This document shows, in pieces, positions 1 through 9,999 of a stretch of 64,000 nt of DNA; position 1 is the first letter of the stretch, and each line of letters opens with the position of its first letter. The notes beneath the pieces were generated by a model, which saw nothing but the letters and a program-made list of their open reading frames with translations, made no database searches and had not been told where the DNA came from. The translations under genes and the position numbers were made by a program. The stretch comes from Oscarella lobularis. Its lineage: Eukaryota > Porifera > Homoscleromorpha > Homosclerophorida > Oscarellidae. The stretch is from contig NC_089181.1 of NCBI RefSeq assembly GCF_947507565.1, positions 2,799,614 through 2,863,613 of the forward strand, given 5' to 3'.

Positions 1-651
1 ATCGAGGTGCGTAAGCTCAAACTTGGCATCATTCCACAACCGTGGTCTCAATCAAGGATCTGTGGGGAAATCTTGAACGGGACTGGGTGGATGCAATCAA
101 CCCTCAAGATCCGTTGAAATTCTGGTAAGATTGGGCAATTCCGAAAGTGACAGTAGGCGAATAGAAACGTCACACGATAGGGCGAAGGAGTGGAAAAAAC
201 ACGGCACTTGTTGGCTAAACAACGAAAACACGCGAAACGCACACGACTACTTTTCGACGACATTGCAACTTTACGAAAAATTCGACGTCTCTACGTTAGT
301 CTTAGTCCTTCTAACCCCATGCACCGCGTGATTAACGTTTTGACCTTTATAAGAATGCTGTCGAGACAAGGCATTACGCCAACGGAAGAGAGGTCATACA
401 CAAGTGCTCAATTCTTGGAGGCATTTGAAGGTTTTCGGCCGTTTCTTCACTGCCCCACAAAAAATGATGTATGTAGATGAAATACAGACCTGGTCCCTTC
501 TAAAATTAACTATCTCTAGCCCTTTATTACTGAAATTCTAATCTGCCTCGACAAACAGTTCAATCCCCGTGACTGTTGGGCACAACCCAAAAGCATTCTG
601 GCTTGTCCGCAGGAAGGGATTCGCTATCTTCCGAAATCGAAAGTCACTTAG
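1..651 (+). CDS. RNase T2 family endoribonuclease, 5' truncated by window
   Basis: The window opens inside this gene, so the signal peptide and first catalytic box are missing. Exons read DLWGNLERDW (from about 38), then WAKEWKKHGTCW (from about 181), which is the second RNase T2 active-site box with the catalytic histidine in HGTC. Then come MLSRQGITPTEERS and a last exon with DKQFNPRDCWAQPKS ending at TAG 649-651. Exon order and splice phases match the complete paralogue 290 bp downstream. RNase T2 enzymes are secreted or lysosomal acid ribonucleases that cut single-stranded RNA through a 2',3'-cyclic phosphate. No frameshift or in-frame stop was found, so the copy looks functional. The family call is sure; the function of this copy beyond that is inferred. 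Confidence 0.8.
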
Positions 652-940
652 AAATTGACTAATCATTCTTGACTCTGTTTTTGTCGCTCCAAGTCTCGCA
701 AAACCCCTTCCCTCAATCGCTAAATAGAGTCATCGTGACGTTGTTTGTGTGCAACTAGTTTTTGCTGTTCGCAACCTCTTTCTCCTTTTCCTGTTGACGA
801 TGAACTAACGTTACGACGGATACGGTAAAAAGAGCGGCCGAGAACAACACCAATTTCGCTACAGTCGACATCTTATTCGGGCGTTCATTAGCGCGCTCGC
901 ACGACGGTTTTTTTTTGGCGCTCACTGAATTTCGCCTAGA

Positions 941-2029
941 ATGAAACTCGCCTACTTTGCTGTCGCTATAGCGTGAGCCATCACCTTGAAGACCTGAGTA
1001 TTTTCACTTTTGACTTCAGATTCCTCTCGCTGGGCACTTGGGCCGCCATTCCGCAGTGGGATTACCTGTTCCTTGTCCAGCAATGGTGTCCGGCGTTTTG
1101 CAAGGTGAGCTAAATGTCTCCCGACGACGTTTCGCGCAACGTTTCCTCGATTCCGACCCTATAAAGGTGGAGACCCAGGGCAAATGCGTTCTGCCCTCAG
1201 ATTGGGCCGTCAATCCAAGATGGACCATACACGGCTTATGGCAAGGAAACCGAACCGATTCTTAGTCTAATTAGAGTCTAAATAGGCCAACCTTGGGCGT
1301 CACTGAAGGCCCAAATGACTGTAGCAATGGAACGTTTGATCCAACTTCTGTACAGGTAAATTTACTAAGGTGCCGTATTTATCTGTTTTAATTAATGGCG
1401 CTTTTGTTAGGATTTGATGCCTGAACTACTTGAGTTCTGGCCGGATTGCATAGATGAGCCTAAATATTCTTTCTGGTACGATTCTCTAAAATGCGGATGT
1501 AGATACCCGTGTAATTAGTTTTGATTTCGATTTCTCAAGGGAACACGAATGGCTAAAACATGGCACCTGTGCAGCCAGCGATTCTCTCCTGCAAACGGAG
1601 CACGCCTATTTTTCAGCTGTTCTCAAATTGTATAAAAGCTTGAATCTCACTTCGTTAGTGCACACGTCGCCACGGCTACAGGAAAAAACGTACAGTCTTC
1701 TTTTTATCTAGGATTCTTGAGAAGCACAGCATTGTGCCATCGCGCGACAAGCGCTATTCCCTATCAGATTTTATCAATGCGTTCACTCAGACGTCCGGTT
1801 TCAAACCAGTGGTGCAATGCAAAGAGCATTCGGTATAGCGAAAAGGAAATTCCAAATCGTAGCTGCTTTTATTGAATTAATATTATTGTAGGGTTCTACC
1901 TACGTTCAGTCGATTCTTTTCTGCGTGGACAAGACGCTGTCTGTGATGAATTGCACTGAGCAGGTCTACCAGAAAGAGACGACGTGCTGGTCAACCGATT
2001 CCATAACCTACTTCGAAGTCACTGAATAG
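941..2029 (+). CDS. RNase T2 family endoribonuclease, complete
   Basis: Multi-exon gene starting at ATG 941 with a hydrophobic signal peptide (MKLAYFAVAIAFLSLGTWA) split by the first intron. Mature motifs in order are LVQQWCPAFCK, then WTIHGLWP (first active-site box, catalytic His), PNDCSNGTFDP, and EHEWLKHGTC (second box with catalytic His and Glu). The C-terminal part is cysteine-containing (FCVDKTLSVMNC, TTCWST) and ends at TAG 2027-2029. The HGLWP box is only restored if a GC-AG intron (1241-1285) is removed. The protein is about 260 residues, normal for the family. It is predicted to be secreted or lysosomal and to degrade extracellular or phagocytosed RNA. It lies in tandem with the truncated copy upstream and differs from it in many residues, so the duplication is not recent. 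Confidence 0.85.
1241..1285 (+). other. GC-AG intron in RNase T2 gene
   Basis: A 45-nt intron that starts GCAAGG and ends AATAG. Splicing it gives TTA TG|G CCA ACC, which encodes the invariant HGLWP active-site box. Read through, the frame reaches a stop within eight codons. No GT donor nearby restores the frame. Confidence 0.75.
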
Positions 2030-2944
2030 ACAGGTACTGTACTGCTGTTTGCAAACTATCCTCCGTTTACTTAGCCTGCAGTCGGTATTTTATTGTACAG
2101 TTGCAGGGTTACTTATTTGCATGTTTTCAGTTCTTCTCTCCGTCCTCCCTCGTTCGTGTGCTTTATGCATTTTTTGTTTCATTTATCCGCTACCTCTCCA
2201 GCGCAGCTCTCCAGCGCCAGCTCTCCCCCGCTCCCGCATTGTAACGCGCGCTGGAGAGGATCGAGGCCTTTCTGACTGCCTTTCTGCGTCGTTCTGGATC
2301 GTCGAGGCGAGAATTGCAGCTTGATTCTGCACGCTGTTTTCCTTACTACTTTTGAAAACGCCGAAACAGGCGAGTTGGTCAAAAGGGCTCCTTTTTGGGA
2401 CACCTCCAAGATTTCGTACGAAGTTCGCTAGTCAAAACCGATTTGACGACTCGAAGTGTTTAGTACGACATCGTTCTATTGTTTAGATTGTTAAGAGAGG
2501 CTTTTCGCAATGGAGCCGTTTTTCACGAACCGTGAGCTATAGCTCATGGTTTTGGTGCGTTTGGGTCACCTCTCCGATTTCCAATTTTTCTTTATAAAAC
2601 GCGTCTTAGTTGTCGTCTGTTTGACTTCGCGGAGTCAAACGGGCCTCAAGCAATGATCTTTGGCTAATATTTTAATACTGGAAGATCTTACCGGAAGTTA
2701 ATTGGCGTGCCAATTCATAGTTACCTTTGTTTTTTAGACAGGACTAAGAAGGAGACGAAGAGGTTGACTGCGGTCCCAACGTCCTCAGCATGACGGGCGG
2801 TCCCAGATGACCCGGGGAATTGTGACTTCATTTACATAAGTTTCATTCCCCTAAAGTGCTTGGAGGCCTCCTTGGCATGAGACCATAACTTCTAAACTGC
2901 CGCCGCTCCTGGGCAGGAGCAGAAAAGGCCCGCTTCCACGGCGT
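2030..2944. other. Gene-poor spacer
   Basis: I see no coding exon with recognisable homology here. A pyrimidine-rich stretch with repeated CTCTCCAGCGC-like words lies near 2200-2240. The open frames are short and have no splice support. Confidence 0.5.
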
Positions 2945-3117
2945 GCATCTCCTGACGGAGCTATCACATGGTAGTCTCCCCGGGAGAAAGACGCCAACAT
3001 CAAGTGCCTGCAAGCCGTTTCAGAGGACGGCGCAGGCACACATTACTGTGGGGATTGCAGTCTCAGTCCCACCGTGCAAAAAGACAGATTGTGGACTTTT
3101 TTATTTATTTGAATAAA
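2945..3117 (+). pseudogene. Degenerate immunoglobulin-like fragment
   Basis: One frame reads PDGAITW, a TAG stop (2972-2974), then SPREKDANIKCLQAVSEDGA followed by GTHYCGDC. It ends at TGA 3110-3112, overlapped by an AATAAA signal at 3112-3117. The D-x-G-x-Y-x-C pattern is the usual end of an Ig domain F strand, and TW before the break resembles the C-strand tryptophan. The secreted Ig gene at 7503 has a similar DGQQ...YYTC layout. The internal stop and the lack of clear upstream exons suggest a dead copy or an exon whose splice sites I cannot see. Confidence 0.25.
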
Positions 3118-3668
3118 ATTTTGAGCATAGTTTCTCCTACTTTTTACGTGTAGATTTCGGCGGTGCACTCGCGCGCACGCGTAATGCCTGCCACGAAATA
3201 CCACGCGACTGGCCGGCGCTCTAAGCGCGCGCGAGTATCAAGCTGCTTTTGCCTCCATACCCTGGAGATCAAAAGCTATGCATACCTACTACTAGTTCGT
3301 GCAAAAAAACTCATGCAAAAAGTATTTAAAAATAAAATAGTTTTCGTTGGCATTCTGTCGTCACTCCACCGAGTCAACGTTGGAACTGAAATCTAAAATA
3401 CAATATTCCGAAGGTTGACTCCAAAATAGAATTCTGTACCCCGCTTTTCTTACCGCATCGAGTGCCGAATAGTGCAAATTGTGGATGATGTCGTCGCGTG
3501 AAGTCACGAGGAGCGATTGCTATCACGCAACCATTTGCGAACTGCTAAGGACCGGCGGTGGCGGCGCAAACGACACCCGCAAGCTGAAAACATGCAGAGA
3601 AAACATGCAGGGAACCGAACGGACAAACAGAAATCCCCCCGCATGCGCACTGACCTTCTGAAGACGCG
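3118..3668. other. Intergenic region upstream of CARD/death-domain gene
   Basis: No supported exon. An AT-rich part (about 3290-3420) passes into the presumed promoter and 5' untranslated region of the intronless gene starting at 3669. Confidence 0.45.
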
Positions 3669-4376
3669 ATGGGAGACCCGAACTGGTCACGGCATCTCAA
3701 TCCAGTCATGCCCAAAGTTGTTCCTCTTTTGACAAATCTTCTCAGCGCCTCGGGAAGTCTCGTAGACGTGCTCCTCGCAAAAGAATGCATATTCGAAGCT
3801 CAACACGACGAAATCCTAAGGCATTGCGATCCTCGAGAGAGAAGACCGGAGACGGCTGCAAGAACACTACTCCAGACGTTGAGACGATGTCCTCCGCCGA
3901 GTTTCGCGACATTCTGCGCCGCTCTGCTGGAAGTAGAAGGAGGAAAGAAGGTGCACGACTGCATCGTCACACCGGAGATCCCTGGAGATATTCGACGACA
4001 TTTCAGCTCTTTAGGCGGTTCCTCTCCTCCTCCTGCTCCTCCTCCACAGATGTCACAGGCTAATTATCTGCGAAAGCCGTCACAGGATGAATTGCTTGAG
4101 TTGAGTAGAGGCATTGTAAAGGAGTGGAAATTCATAGGAAGGAGGCTCGACTTAGATGAAGATCTGCTAACGACCATCAGTGCAAACAATCGTGACGAGA
4201 GAGAAAAAGCATATCAGATGCTGCAGAGCTGGTGCGAGCTGGAGGGCTGGCCAACCTCTTCATCTGCTTCCGTGAAAATGCTCTGCATTGCGTTATGCCA
4301 GGAAGGGCTCCGAAGCAAGGCGGCGACGATCTTTCATATAACCGATGACACGCTTCGATCTTTTAGCCCTAATTAG
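3669..4376 (+). CDS. CARD-death domain adaptor protein (CRADD/RAIDD-like)
   Basis: A 235-residue open frame without introns. Residues about 14-100 form a CARD-like six-helix pattern: VPLLTNLLSASGSLVDVLL, FEAQHDEIL, ARTLLQTLRR, SFATFCAALLE. A proline-rich linker (PPPAPPPQ, about 117-125) follows. Residues about 140-228 form a death domain: LSRGIVKEWKFIGRRLDLDE, MLQSWCELEG, then LCIALCQEGLRSKAATIF. CARD followed by DD with a short linker is the layout of vertebrate CRADD (about 199 residues), which links PIDD1 to caspase-2. The domains are clear. One-to-one orthology with CRADD is only plausible, because domain shuffling in this superfamily is common in early animals. Intronless in an intron-dense neighbourhood, so possibly retrocopied. 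Confidence 0.7.
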   Translation: MGDPNWSRHLNPVMPKVVPLLTNLLSASGSLVDVLLAKECIFEAQHDEILRHCDPRERRPETAARTLLQTLRRCPPPSFATFCAALLEVEGGKKVHDCIVTPEIPGDIRRHFSSLGGSSPPPAPPPQMSQANYLRKPSQDELLELSRGIVKEWKFIGRRLDLDEDLLTTISANNRDEREKAYQMLQSWCELEGWPTSSSASVKMLCIALCQEGLRSKAATIFHITDDTLRSFSPN

Positions 4377-4514
4377 TAGAATGTAACATCAATAAATAGC
4401 TATCCAGTTTGAAAGTGTACCCAAAACGATCTGCAGCATAGGATATCATCATATTCCAGAACCTAACCGTGCTTCTTGTATTCATAAGGTAAACTTATTG
4501 CATGACCTGTTCTT

Positions 4515-7330
4515 TCACTTCGCCGGAGTTTGATTCAGATGCTTTTTTCGGTAAGATCTTCTTGCTATTGCAGCCTTCACCCATCCGAATTGTTTCGGAA
4601 GGTAAGCGTGCGCGACGAAGACAAGGAACACGAGCACGTGTTCCACGGAGAATGCCATAATCCACGAGTGACTGTACAGTTAAAACGTTCGACTGGGGGT
4701 ACAGACAGCTGCGCAAAACTCACCATGGGTTATCTCGATAGCCCGGAAGCCAGTAGACCATCTGGTCGGAGGAGACAAACGCAATGAAGCTGTTTGTCAG
4801 CATTGATAGAACGACCATGACCAGCATGACGTAATACCAAACGCCCAAATCGCACGCTCTAAAACAAATCATTAATTAAACGAAAGGTTAAGACAAGCAT
4901 TATATGTACTGTCGAGCTCTTGGCCTCATGTATCCGTGCAAGAGCTTCCAGATGTCCGACCGCGTTTCGAGCACAATAAAGAGAATGCTGACAATAGCGG
5001 CGAGAGGAAGTGCAGCAGCAAAGAGAGTCACATACTGGGGAAAAAAAAGAAGACGTGAAGTCTATATGAAATGCATCAAGGCAAAAAATAGATTAGCTCA
5101 CCCCAAACTGTATGACCATTTCTAAATAATCAACAAATTGCTCGTAATGTTCCAAGTTTTTGTTAGCGATAATCTAAAGGCAAATCTGGTTCAAGTACCG
5201 TAATGCAAAGCGATGCAAGAGAACGTACGTTCTTATCCAACTTATTGCCTGATACTCTTTTCCTGATTTGGCTAATGGCGAAGGGCAGGGCCGTTTCGAG
5301 TCCAACACGTCTGAACTCGTCGCCTATAAAAACGTCACGCCACCAAACATTGATTCATAAATAAACGACCTTACACCAAAAGAGGCCAATCATCTGTTGT
5401 CTCAAAGAGACGACATCTCTTTGATAGAACGTAATGTAATGTGGAGCAATGAAACAGTCGAGTGCTTCAAAGAAGACTCGCTTGGCAATAAGAGAATTCT
5501 TCCACTGCAACATGTACCTAATGAAAAAATAAAAAAATAGTACCGTTTTGCATGCAGTTGATAACAGTACTTGTGATTTTCATAGTGAGTACAAGAAACG
5601 GCTATAAAGCTATAGATGTAGTTCAGCACAAAGATGGCTATGGTGTGACCAACTGAAGGAATGAGCCAAGCGTAATACGGACTATCAGCAGCAAAAGGCC
5701 CACCCTAAAGAGACAATCGTACCAACGCAATTTTTTCTATCTACACCCCCTGCTTGCTACTTACAGGAGCAGCAAAGACGGCTAGACTCGCCAAATAAAT
5801 GGGACTATTAGTATCCTTGACGTACCCATTCAAATTGAGTGACACAGCCATCGCGGCGACGGCTAAGACGATCATTGCGAAGGTGACTCCCAAGCTCACT
5901 GCATATCTGGCCAGGCGTCGCCAATACGAGAAGTGCTTTTCCATTTTGCCCGTCACTGGACTGACACGCGACGTCCCTTTGAAAAATGGATTCAATTCAG
6001 CAATTTTCTCGTAGTCGTACGTTGTCCAGTGGAAAGCAAACTCAGAGCAACGACATCGCCACAACTAGGAAACGTTAATTAGTAATATAAAACATAGCAA
6101 AATAAGGATGTGTAGGATGTGTAGGATGCTCTATCATTTAACAGCTGCCTGAACAAAATAAGGATGTGTAGGATGTGTAGGATGCTATCATTTAACAGCT
6201 GCCTGAAAAAACCGCCACATCACAGGTTTCACTACAGTACCAACGTCCCTTCCCCACCCCAGAGACCTCACACGTCGGTTCCCTACCACAAGAAATGCGA
6301 TGCTCCACAACGCCATGAACGCGGAGAAAATAGGCATGTAAGGATCCTCGGCGACGTTGTTCGCCTCTTCCGGTCGGAAAAGATAAAAGACGACGCCCAG
6401 AAGCGCGGGAACGGTCAACATTTTGCCGAGAAAGTCCATCCATACGAAATAGAGCCCTACCTCTTCGCCTACGAGAGCAAAAAAGAAACGGTTCGGGGTA
6501 TTTTTCCCCTCTCCCACGATCCCCTTACCGAAATAATCGCGTATCTTCTCCACGGCGCTTCGCGACGCGACGAAACTCTTGAAAATGACATCGCGTTCGA
6601 TTTCGCTTCGCTTTGCCGAGTCCGCTTCGACGTGAAGCGGTCGAATGACGTCGACGAGAGGCGGAGTCGCGTGCGCGGCGGCAACGACCAACGGTTCGTC
6701 CACGTGCGCGGCGGCGACGTCGTGGCCGAGAATCGCGAGTTCTTTCTACGTACACGCATAGGAATCGAACGTTTGTGCGCTATATATCGAGTTCACGACT
6801 TCGCGAGTCGGTATTCGACGTAGTATGTTCCACGTGAGTCGCGCCTGTTCGGACGGCGTGAAGAATGTCGAGCGCTCGTGCGAGCCGACGAAAGCGTCGA
6901 TTTTCGACTTTTCCAGTCGGGCGAGCTAAAAATTTCCCCCGTCCCCCGGGAAAAGATTTGAATTCGTTGCACAATGCGGGGGGAAACCTACGAGAGGGAT
7001 TTTGTGATCGATGATGACCTGAAAAAAGCGAAACCGCTTCTTTAGAATTGAATGAGCGAGGGGGCTCCTTTTTTTACCTCATCCTGCTGATTATTAAGCG
7101 GCTTATCAATCCCTTCTCTTTCCCCCTATGACGCCTAATTCCGGTTGTACAGGGATTTGCGGTTGTGACTTCACCTCTTCGACGAGCGAGTCGAACGACG
7201 CACGAATAACGACGAAATCGGGCTCGCTGGGGTCGATCGAGACGCTAAGACCGACGTTTTCAATTGCTTTCACTACGTAACGACGAGCAGATTGAGTCAC
7301 GCTGTTGGGAAACGTTAGAAAATGAGTCAT
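4515..7330 (-). CDS. Anoctamin (TMEM16) family membrane protein, copy 1 (ANO10/ANO8-like)
   Basis: At least ten short exons. The first ATG is at 7330 (MTHFLTFPNSVTQSARRYVV); the open frame upstream has only non-ATG codons. Cytosolic N-terminal part: LTWNILRRIPTREV and EPLVVAAAHATPPLVDVIRP. Then IRDYFGKG and VGLYFVWMDFLGKMLTVPAL, the family's entry into TM1. Later exons carry the TMEM16 signature FFKGTSRVSPVTGKMEKHF, the TM segment FAMIVLAVAAMAVSLNLNGY, KRVFFEALDCFIAPHYITFY, and a C-terminal TM with MAFSVEHVLVFLVFVAHAYL. It stops at TGA 4515-4517. Anoctamins are ten-TM Ca2+-activated chloride channels or lipid scramblases; scrambling is the likelier role for this clade, by inference. A paralogue on the same strand lies at 10000-12575. 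Confidence 0.85.
6098..6207. repeat. Two-copy tandem duplication, 56 and 54 bp
   Basis: Unit 1 (6098-6153) and unit 2 (6154-6207) are identical except for two missing bases in unit 2. Each contains two copies of GTGTAGGAT and ends CAGCTGCCTGAA. The array lies in an anoctamin intron, between the exon ending in MALWSIAFLVV and the one starting WRCRCSEFAF. Confidence 0.85.
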
Positions 7331-7502
7331 TTTCTCCACGCGTGTGGCCAAAGCCCTGTTTTCATCCGGGTTATCCCCTTAGATTAGAAGCACGCGGGCT
7401 TACTCACGGCATAGGAACGCTGAAATATTCCCATGTAGTCCCTAATTGTCTCATAAAATAAGGCCAGGCCTCAGGGCAGTCTCACAACACATTCGATCTG
7501 CC

Positions 7503-8156
7503 ATGGCCTCAAGGAGTGCTGCCCCGGGCTGCCTCGTCCTTTCTCTTCTCCTAATGATCGTGCAAGGTCTTCCTTTAGACGTCCAGTACGAAATGACTTT
7601 GTCTAACCTGACAACCGAAGTGTGGAAGCAGGGAGTCCAAGAAACGATCGATTGCACGCTGTCAAGCGACAAGTCGTTATCTGACGTCGGGTTTCCGGTG
7701 TGGAGTGGGCCAGACGGACAGCAAATCGCTAGCATTTCGATTGGACAAAGTCGACCTGACGATGCGAGCATTTACGTCGTGCAAGGAGCGTCTGGACACA
7801 ATCTCCTCGCCAGACTGAAAATCGACGACTTCTCAGAAAGGATGGCCGGATATTACACTTGTACAAGTTCCCTAAAACAACGAAGCGTCTACATCGGTAG
7901 TCTGTGTCGCTGTAAAAAGCCAAAGCGTTCGAGCACGTGGGGAATACGCGTCCTCGCCAGTTCGACTCGCAACGCCGGAGAAAAACGCCGCCCGGGGCTC
8001 ATGTGCGAAGGGAGTCAGATAAAAATCAGTTGCCGAAATCCGGGAACGACGAGTAAAGGACCGACTAAGGTCAAGGCAAGGTGCAACGGAACTCATTGGG
8101 AAATACCTCGTGCTCGCCTGAGCTGTTCTCTTCCTCAAACTTTCGAGACCTTGTAA
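7503..8156 (+). CDS. Secreted Ig-like plus CCP-like protein
   Basis: A single open frame. The ATG at 7503 is preferred over upstream in-frame codons because it starts a good signal peptide (MASRSAAPGCLVLSLLLMIV). Residues about 30-130 look like one Ig domain: ETIDCTLSSDKS (B-strand Cys), WSGPDGQQI, then DDFSERMAGYYTC (F-strand Y-x-C). The C-terminal part has four more cysteines (GLMCEGSQIKISC, VKARCNGTHWEIP, LSCSLP) in a sushi-like spacing with the CCP-type G-x-W replaced by GTHW. No transmembrane segment follows, so the product is probably secreted. It lies on the opposite strand between two anoctamin genes, next to another CCP gene at 8450. No specific orthologue recognised; a soluble recognition or matrix role is possible. 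Confidence 0.65.
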   Translation: MASRSAAPGCLVLSLLLMIVQGLPLDVQYEMTLSNLTTEVWKQGVQETIDCTLSSDKSLSDVGFPVWSGPDGQQIASISIGQSRPDDASIYVVQGASGHNLLARLKIDDFSERMAGYYTCTSSLKQRSVYIGSLCRCKKPKRSSTWGIRVLASSTRNAGEKRRPGLMCEGSQIKISCRNPGTTSKGPTKVKARCNGTHWEIPRARLSCSLPQTFETL

Positions 8157-8449
8157 AAATATTTTCGTTTTCCCTCTGCACGCGTAGCGGATGTTTAAGT
8201 TTAGTTTTCACGTATTGCGCAATAAATTATGTCGGCTTTGGGGAAAACGAGGGGAGAAAGAGTTCCGGCTCCCGGAACTGATTGTTGGACTACTTCCCTT
8301 TGCGCACTGCAAAGAAACCGGTAAATAACATGACTGAAGGCAGTTTCCTAACTCCCTTTGTTCACTAAAACCCCCAATAGAATAAAGCGTATAAAGGGTA
8401 GGCGAGATTTCTAGAAACAAAGAACACATTCGCTTAGCTCGACAATACC

Positions 8450-9068
8450 ATGGCAACCCAACAAAGATGCGCAACTCTCGTTTGCCTTCTTGGACTCTTT
8501 CAAACCATCTTGGCTGTCTATCTTGATGCGAAACCACAACTAGAAGAAAGAGGTAAACAAAAAAAACCCGAAAGTCTCATGTAACATCATTTTCTCTGCA
8601 GAACCCAAATGCCCAGAACCAGAAAACATTCAAAACGGCGGCTACACCACCCGCCGTCCCGCAGGCTACGTACCATACTTCCCACCTAACACTACGATCA
8701 CCTACTGGTGTGAAAGGGGATTCCAAATCACCGGTTCGGACCATTCCATCGAACGCGTCTGTCAATCAGATCTCACGTGGTCTGGCGACGACCAGTTGCC
8801 GTCGTGCGTAAAAGAATCTACCAGCGCCCCCGAGGAAACGGGTGGCTGCATCGCGATGCGCCCAGCACGCGGCATGTACTGCCACACTGAGTCCAAGCTG
8901 ACGTGTCACAAAAACAGTAGCCTGAACCGAGTGTTCAGCGTGGGCGAAACGATTGTGTTTCGGTGTCAGGGCAACAGCACTGTACTGCGCGGACCCAAAA
9001 GCGCTCTGTGCCAGTCGCGCGGGTGGAAGATGAAGAACAATAAAATGCCAGCGTGCTTGGACAAGTAG
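8450..9068 (+). CDS. Secreted two-CCP (sushi) domain protein
   Basis: Two exons. Exon 1 (8450-8552) encodes a signal peptide (CATLVCLLGLFQTILAV); exon 2 starts at 8602 and splices G|AA in phase. The mature protein has a first CCP module (KCPEPENIQNGGY, TITYWCERGFQITGS, VCQSDLTWSG, LPSC) and a second with MYCHTESKLTCHKN, GETIVFRCQGNS, CQSRGW and MPACLDK. The four-cysteine spacing and the tryptophan before the last cysteine are typical of complement control modules. No membrane anchor is seen. The immediate neighbour at 7503 is another small secreted Ig/CCP-type protein, so the two may have related extracellular binding roles; this is inference. Confidence 0.75.
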
Positions 9069-9240
9069 AGAAAAAGCGCGGATGGCGCCCGGGGCTGTAC
9101 GTAGGGGTTTTTTGTAAAAACGATTCAGTCGGACTAATTATGACGTGTGTGATTCTGATGACGCGATTCTGCTGTAGATAATGACAAGCATTTCTTTTTT
9201 TGAGCATTATTCCAGCCCTCCGTGTACAAGCACTACCTGT

Positions 9241-9290
9241 GTGTTCATCCGAGCAGTACCACGTGTTTTTGGTACTGTTCATCATTGTCC
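9241..9290 (-). promoter_or_regulatory. Candidate SECIS element for selenoprotein W
   Basis: On the minus strand, about 95 nt after the stop of the selenoprotein gene, the RNA reads ATGA, an 11-nt spacer, then AAAAA in an apical loop. CAGTACC pairs perfectly with GGTACTG, and GGATGA lies opposite the ATGA. This matches the SECIS layout (AUGA quartet strand, helix II, AA in the apical loop, opposing GA). A folding program with a SECIS model would settle it. Confidence 0.7.
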
Positions 9291-9382
9291 AAGCGTACGT
9301 GCAAGCAACGGGGGCGGAACAGACAGACAAAAAAGAGGAGACTCACTATGCACTCCTAGAGGTCCTGGCGGTCTTGACGGAT

Positions 9383-9856
9383 CTACGAGGAAGCCGCTTC
9401 GATCGCTTTGACGATTTTCTGCAGTTTTTCGTCGCTGTCTACGTAGCCGTCTCCATCCTAGAATAAATAAATAAATAAATAAATAAATATAAAGATTCTC
9501 AAGTCTACTTTTTTGGTGTGGATGAGTTTGCCGTTGACGGAAACTTCAAAGTAGCCGGTGACAGTGGGAGTAGCTTCGAAACTCTGCGCAAAAACGCGGT
9601 ACAATGGCAGTGTCCTCTTCGGGGGCCCCCCTCCGTTGCCTACCCATTCGGCTTCGAGGTCTTCGTCACCGACTTGCTGTTGAAGTCTCTTGTACTAATA
9701 GAAAAGATTAGAGTCGACGAAGCTTGGAGAATAGACGTGTACCTTGGAGGCGTACCCTCATGCGCCACTGTAACGGAAAAAATCAGTCGCGTAAGCTCGA
9801 TTTCGTGTTCCCGACGACGCTCACCAGTAAACAACGTGAACTTTTGGTTTTCCCAT
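9383..9856 (-). CDS. selenow: Selenoprotein W (in-frame TGA = selenocysteine)
   Basis: Small multi-exon gene read from ATG 9856. Spliced, it begins MGKPKVHVVYCGA, then TGA, then GYASK. This is the CxxU redox box of selenoprotein W at its normal place after the first beta strand. Later exons give YKRLQQQVGDEDLEAEW, then SFEATPTVTGYFEVSVNGKL, IHTKK and DGDGYVDSDEKLQKIVKAIE, closing at TAG 9383-9385. The GDGYVD and G-K-L-I-H-x-K-K stretches are family hallmarks and the total of about 90 residues is normal. The family is a thioredoxin-like cytosolic oxidoreductase fold. The UGA is expected to be decoded using the SECIS candidate just downstream. The last intron has an (AATA)n tract at about 9462-9489. 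Automatic gene callers would split or lose this gene. Confidence 0.9.
9462..9489. repeat. (AATA)n microsatellite
   Basis: About seven AAT-A units inside the last intron of the selenoprotein W gene, directly next to its acceptor site. Confidence 0.8.
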
Positions 9857-9999
9857 TTCGTCTGTTAAGAATCGAGAGGCGTAGCGGCTACGGAGAATAG
9901 AAAAGAGTCGAACTGAGGAATGTAGAGGGAGGCTGTTTTGCTGAGTACGACGCATGCGTAATGAATTCTTAAATTGTGTCCGCCTGCCACGTCGATTAA

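Noticed and set aside
7331-7351. Seven-residue N-terminal extension (MATRVEK) of anoctamin copy 1
   Set aside because: The first codon is TTG, not ATG; the next codon set begins at ATG 7330 and aligns with the start of copy 2.
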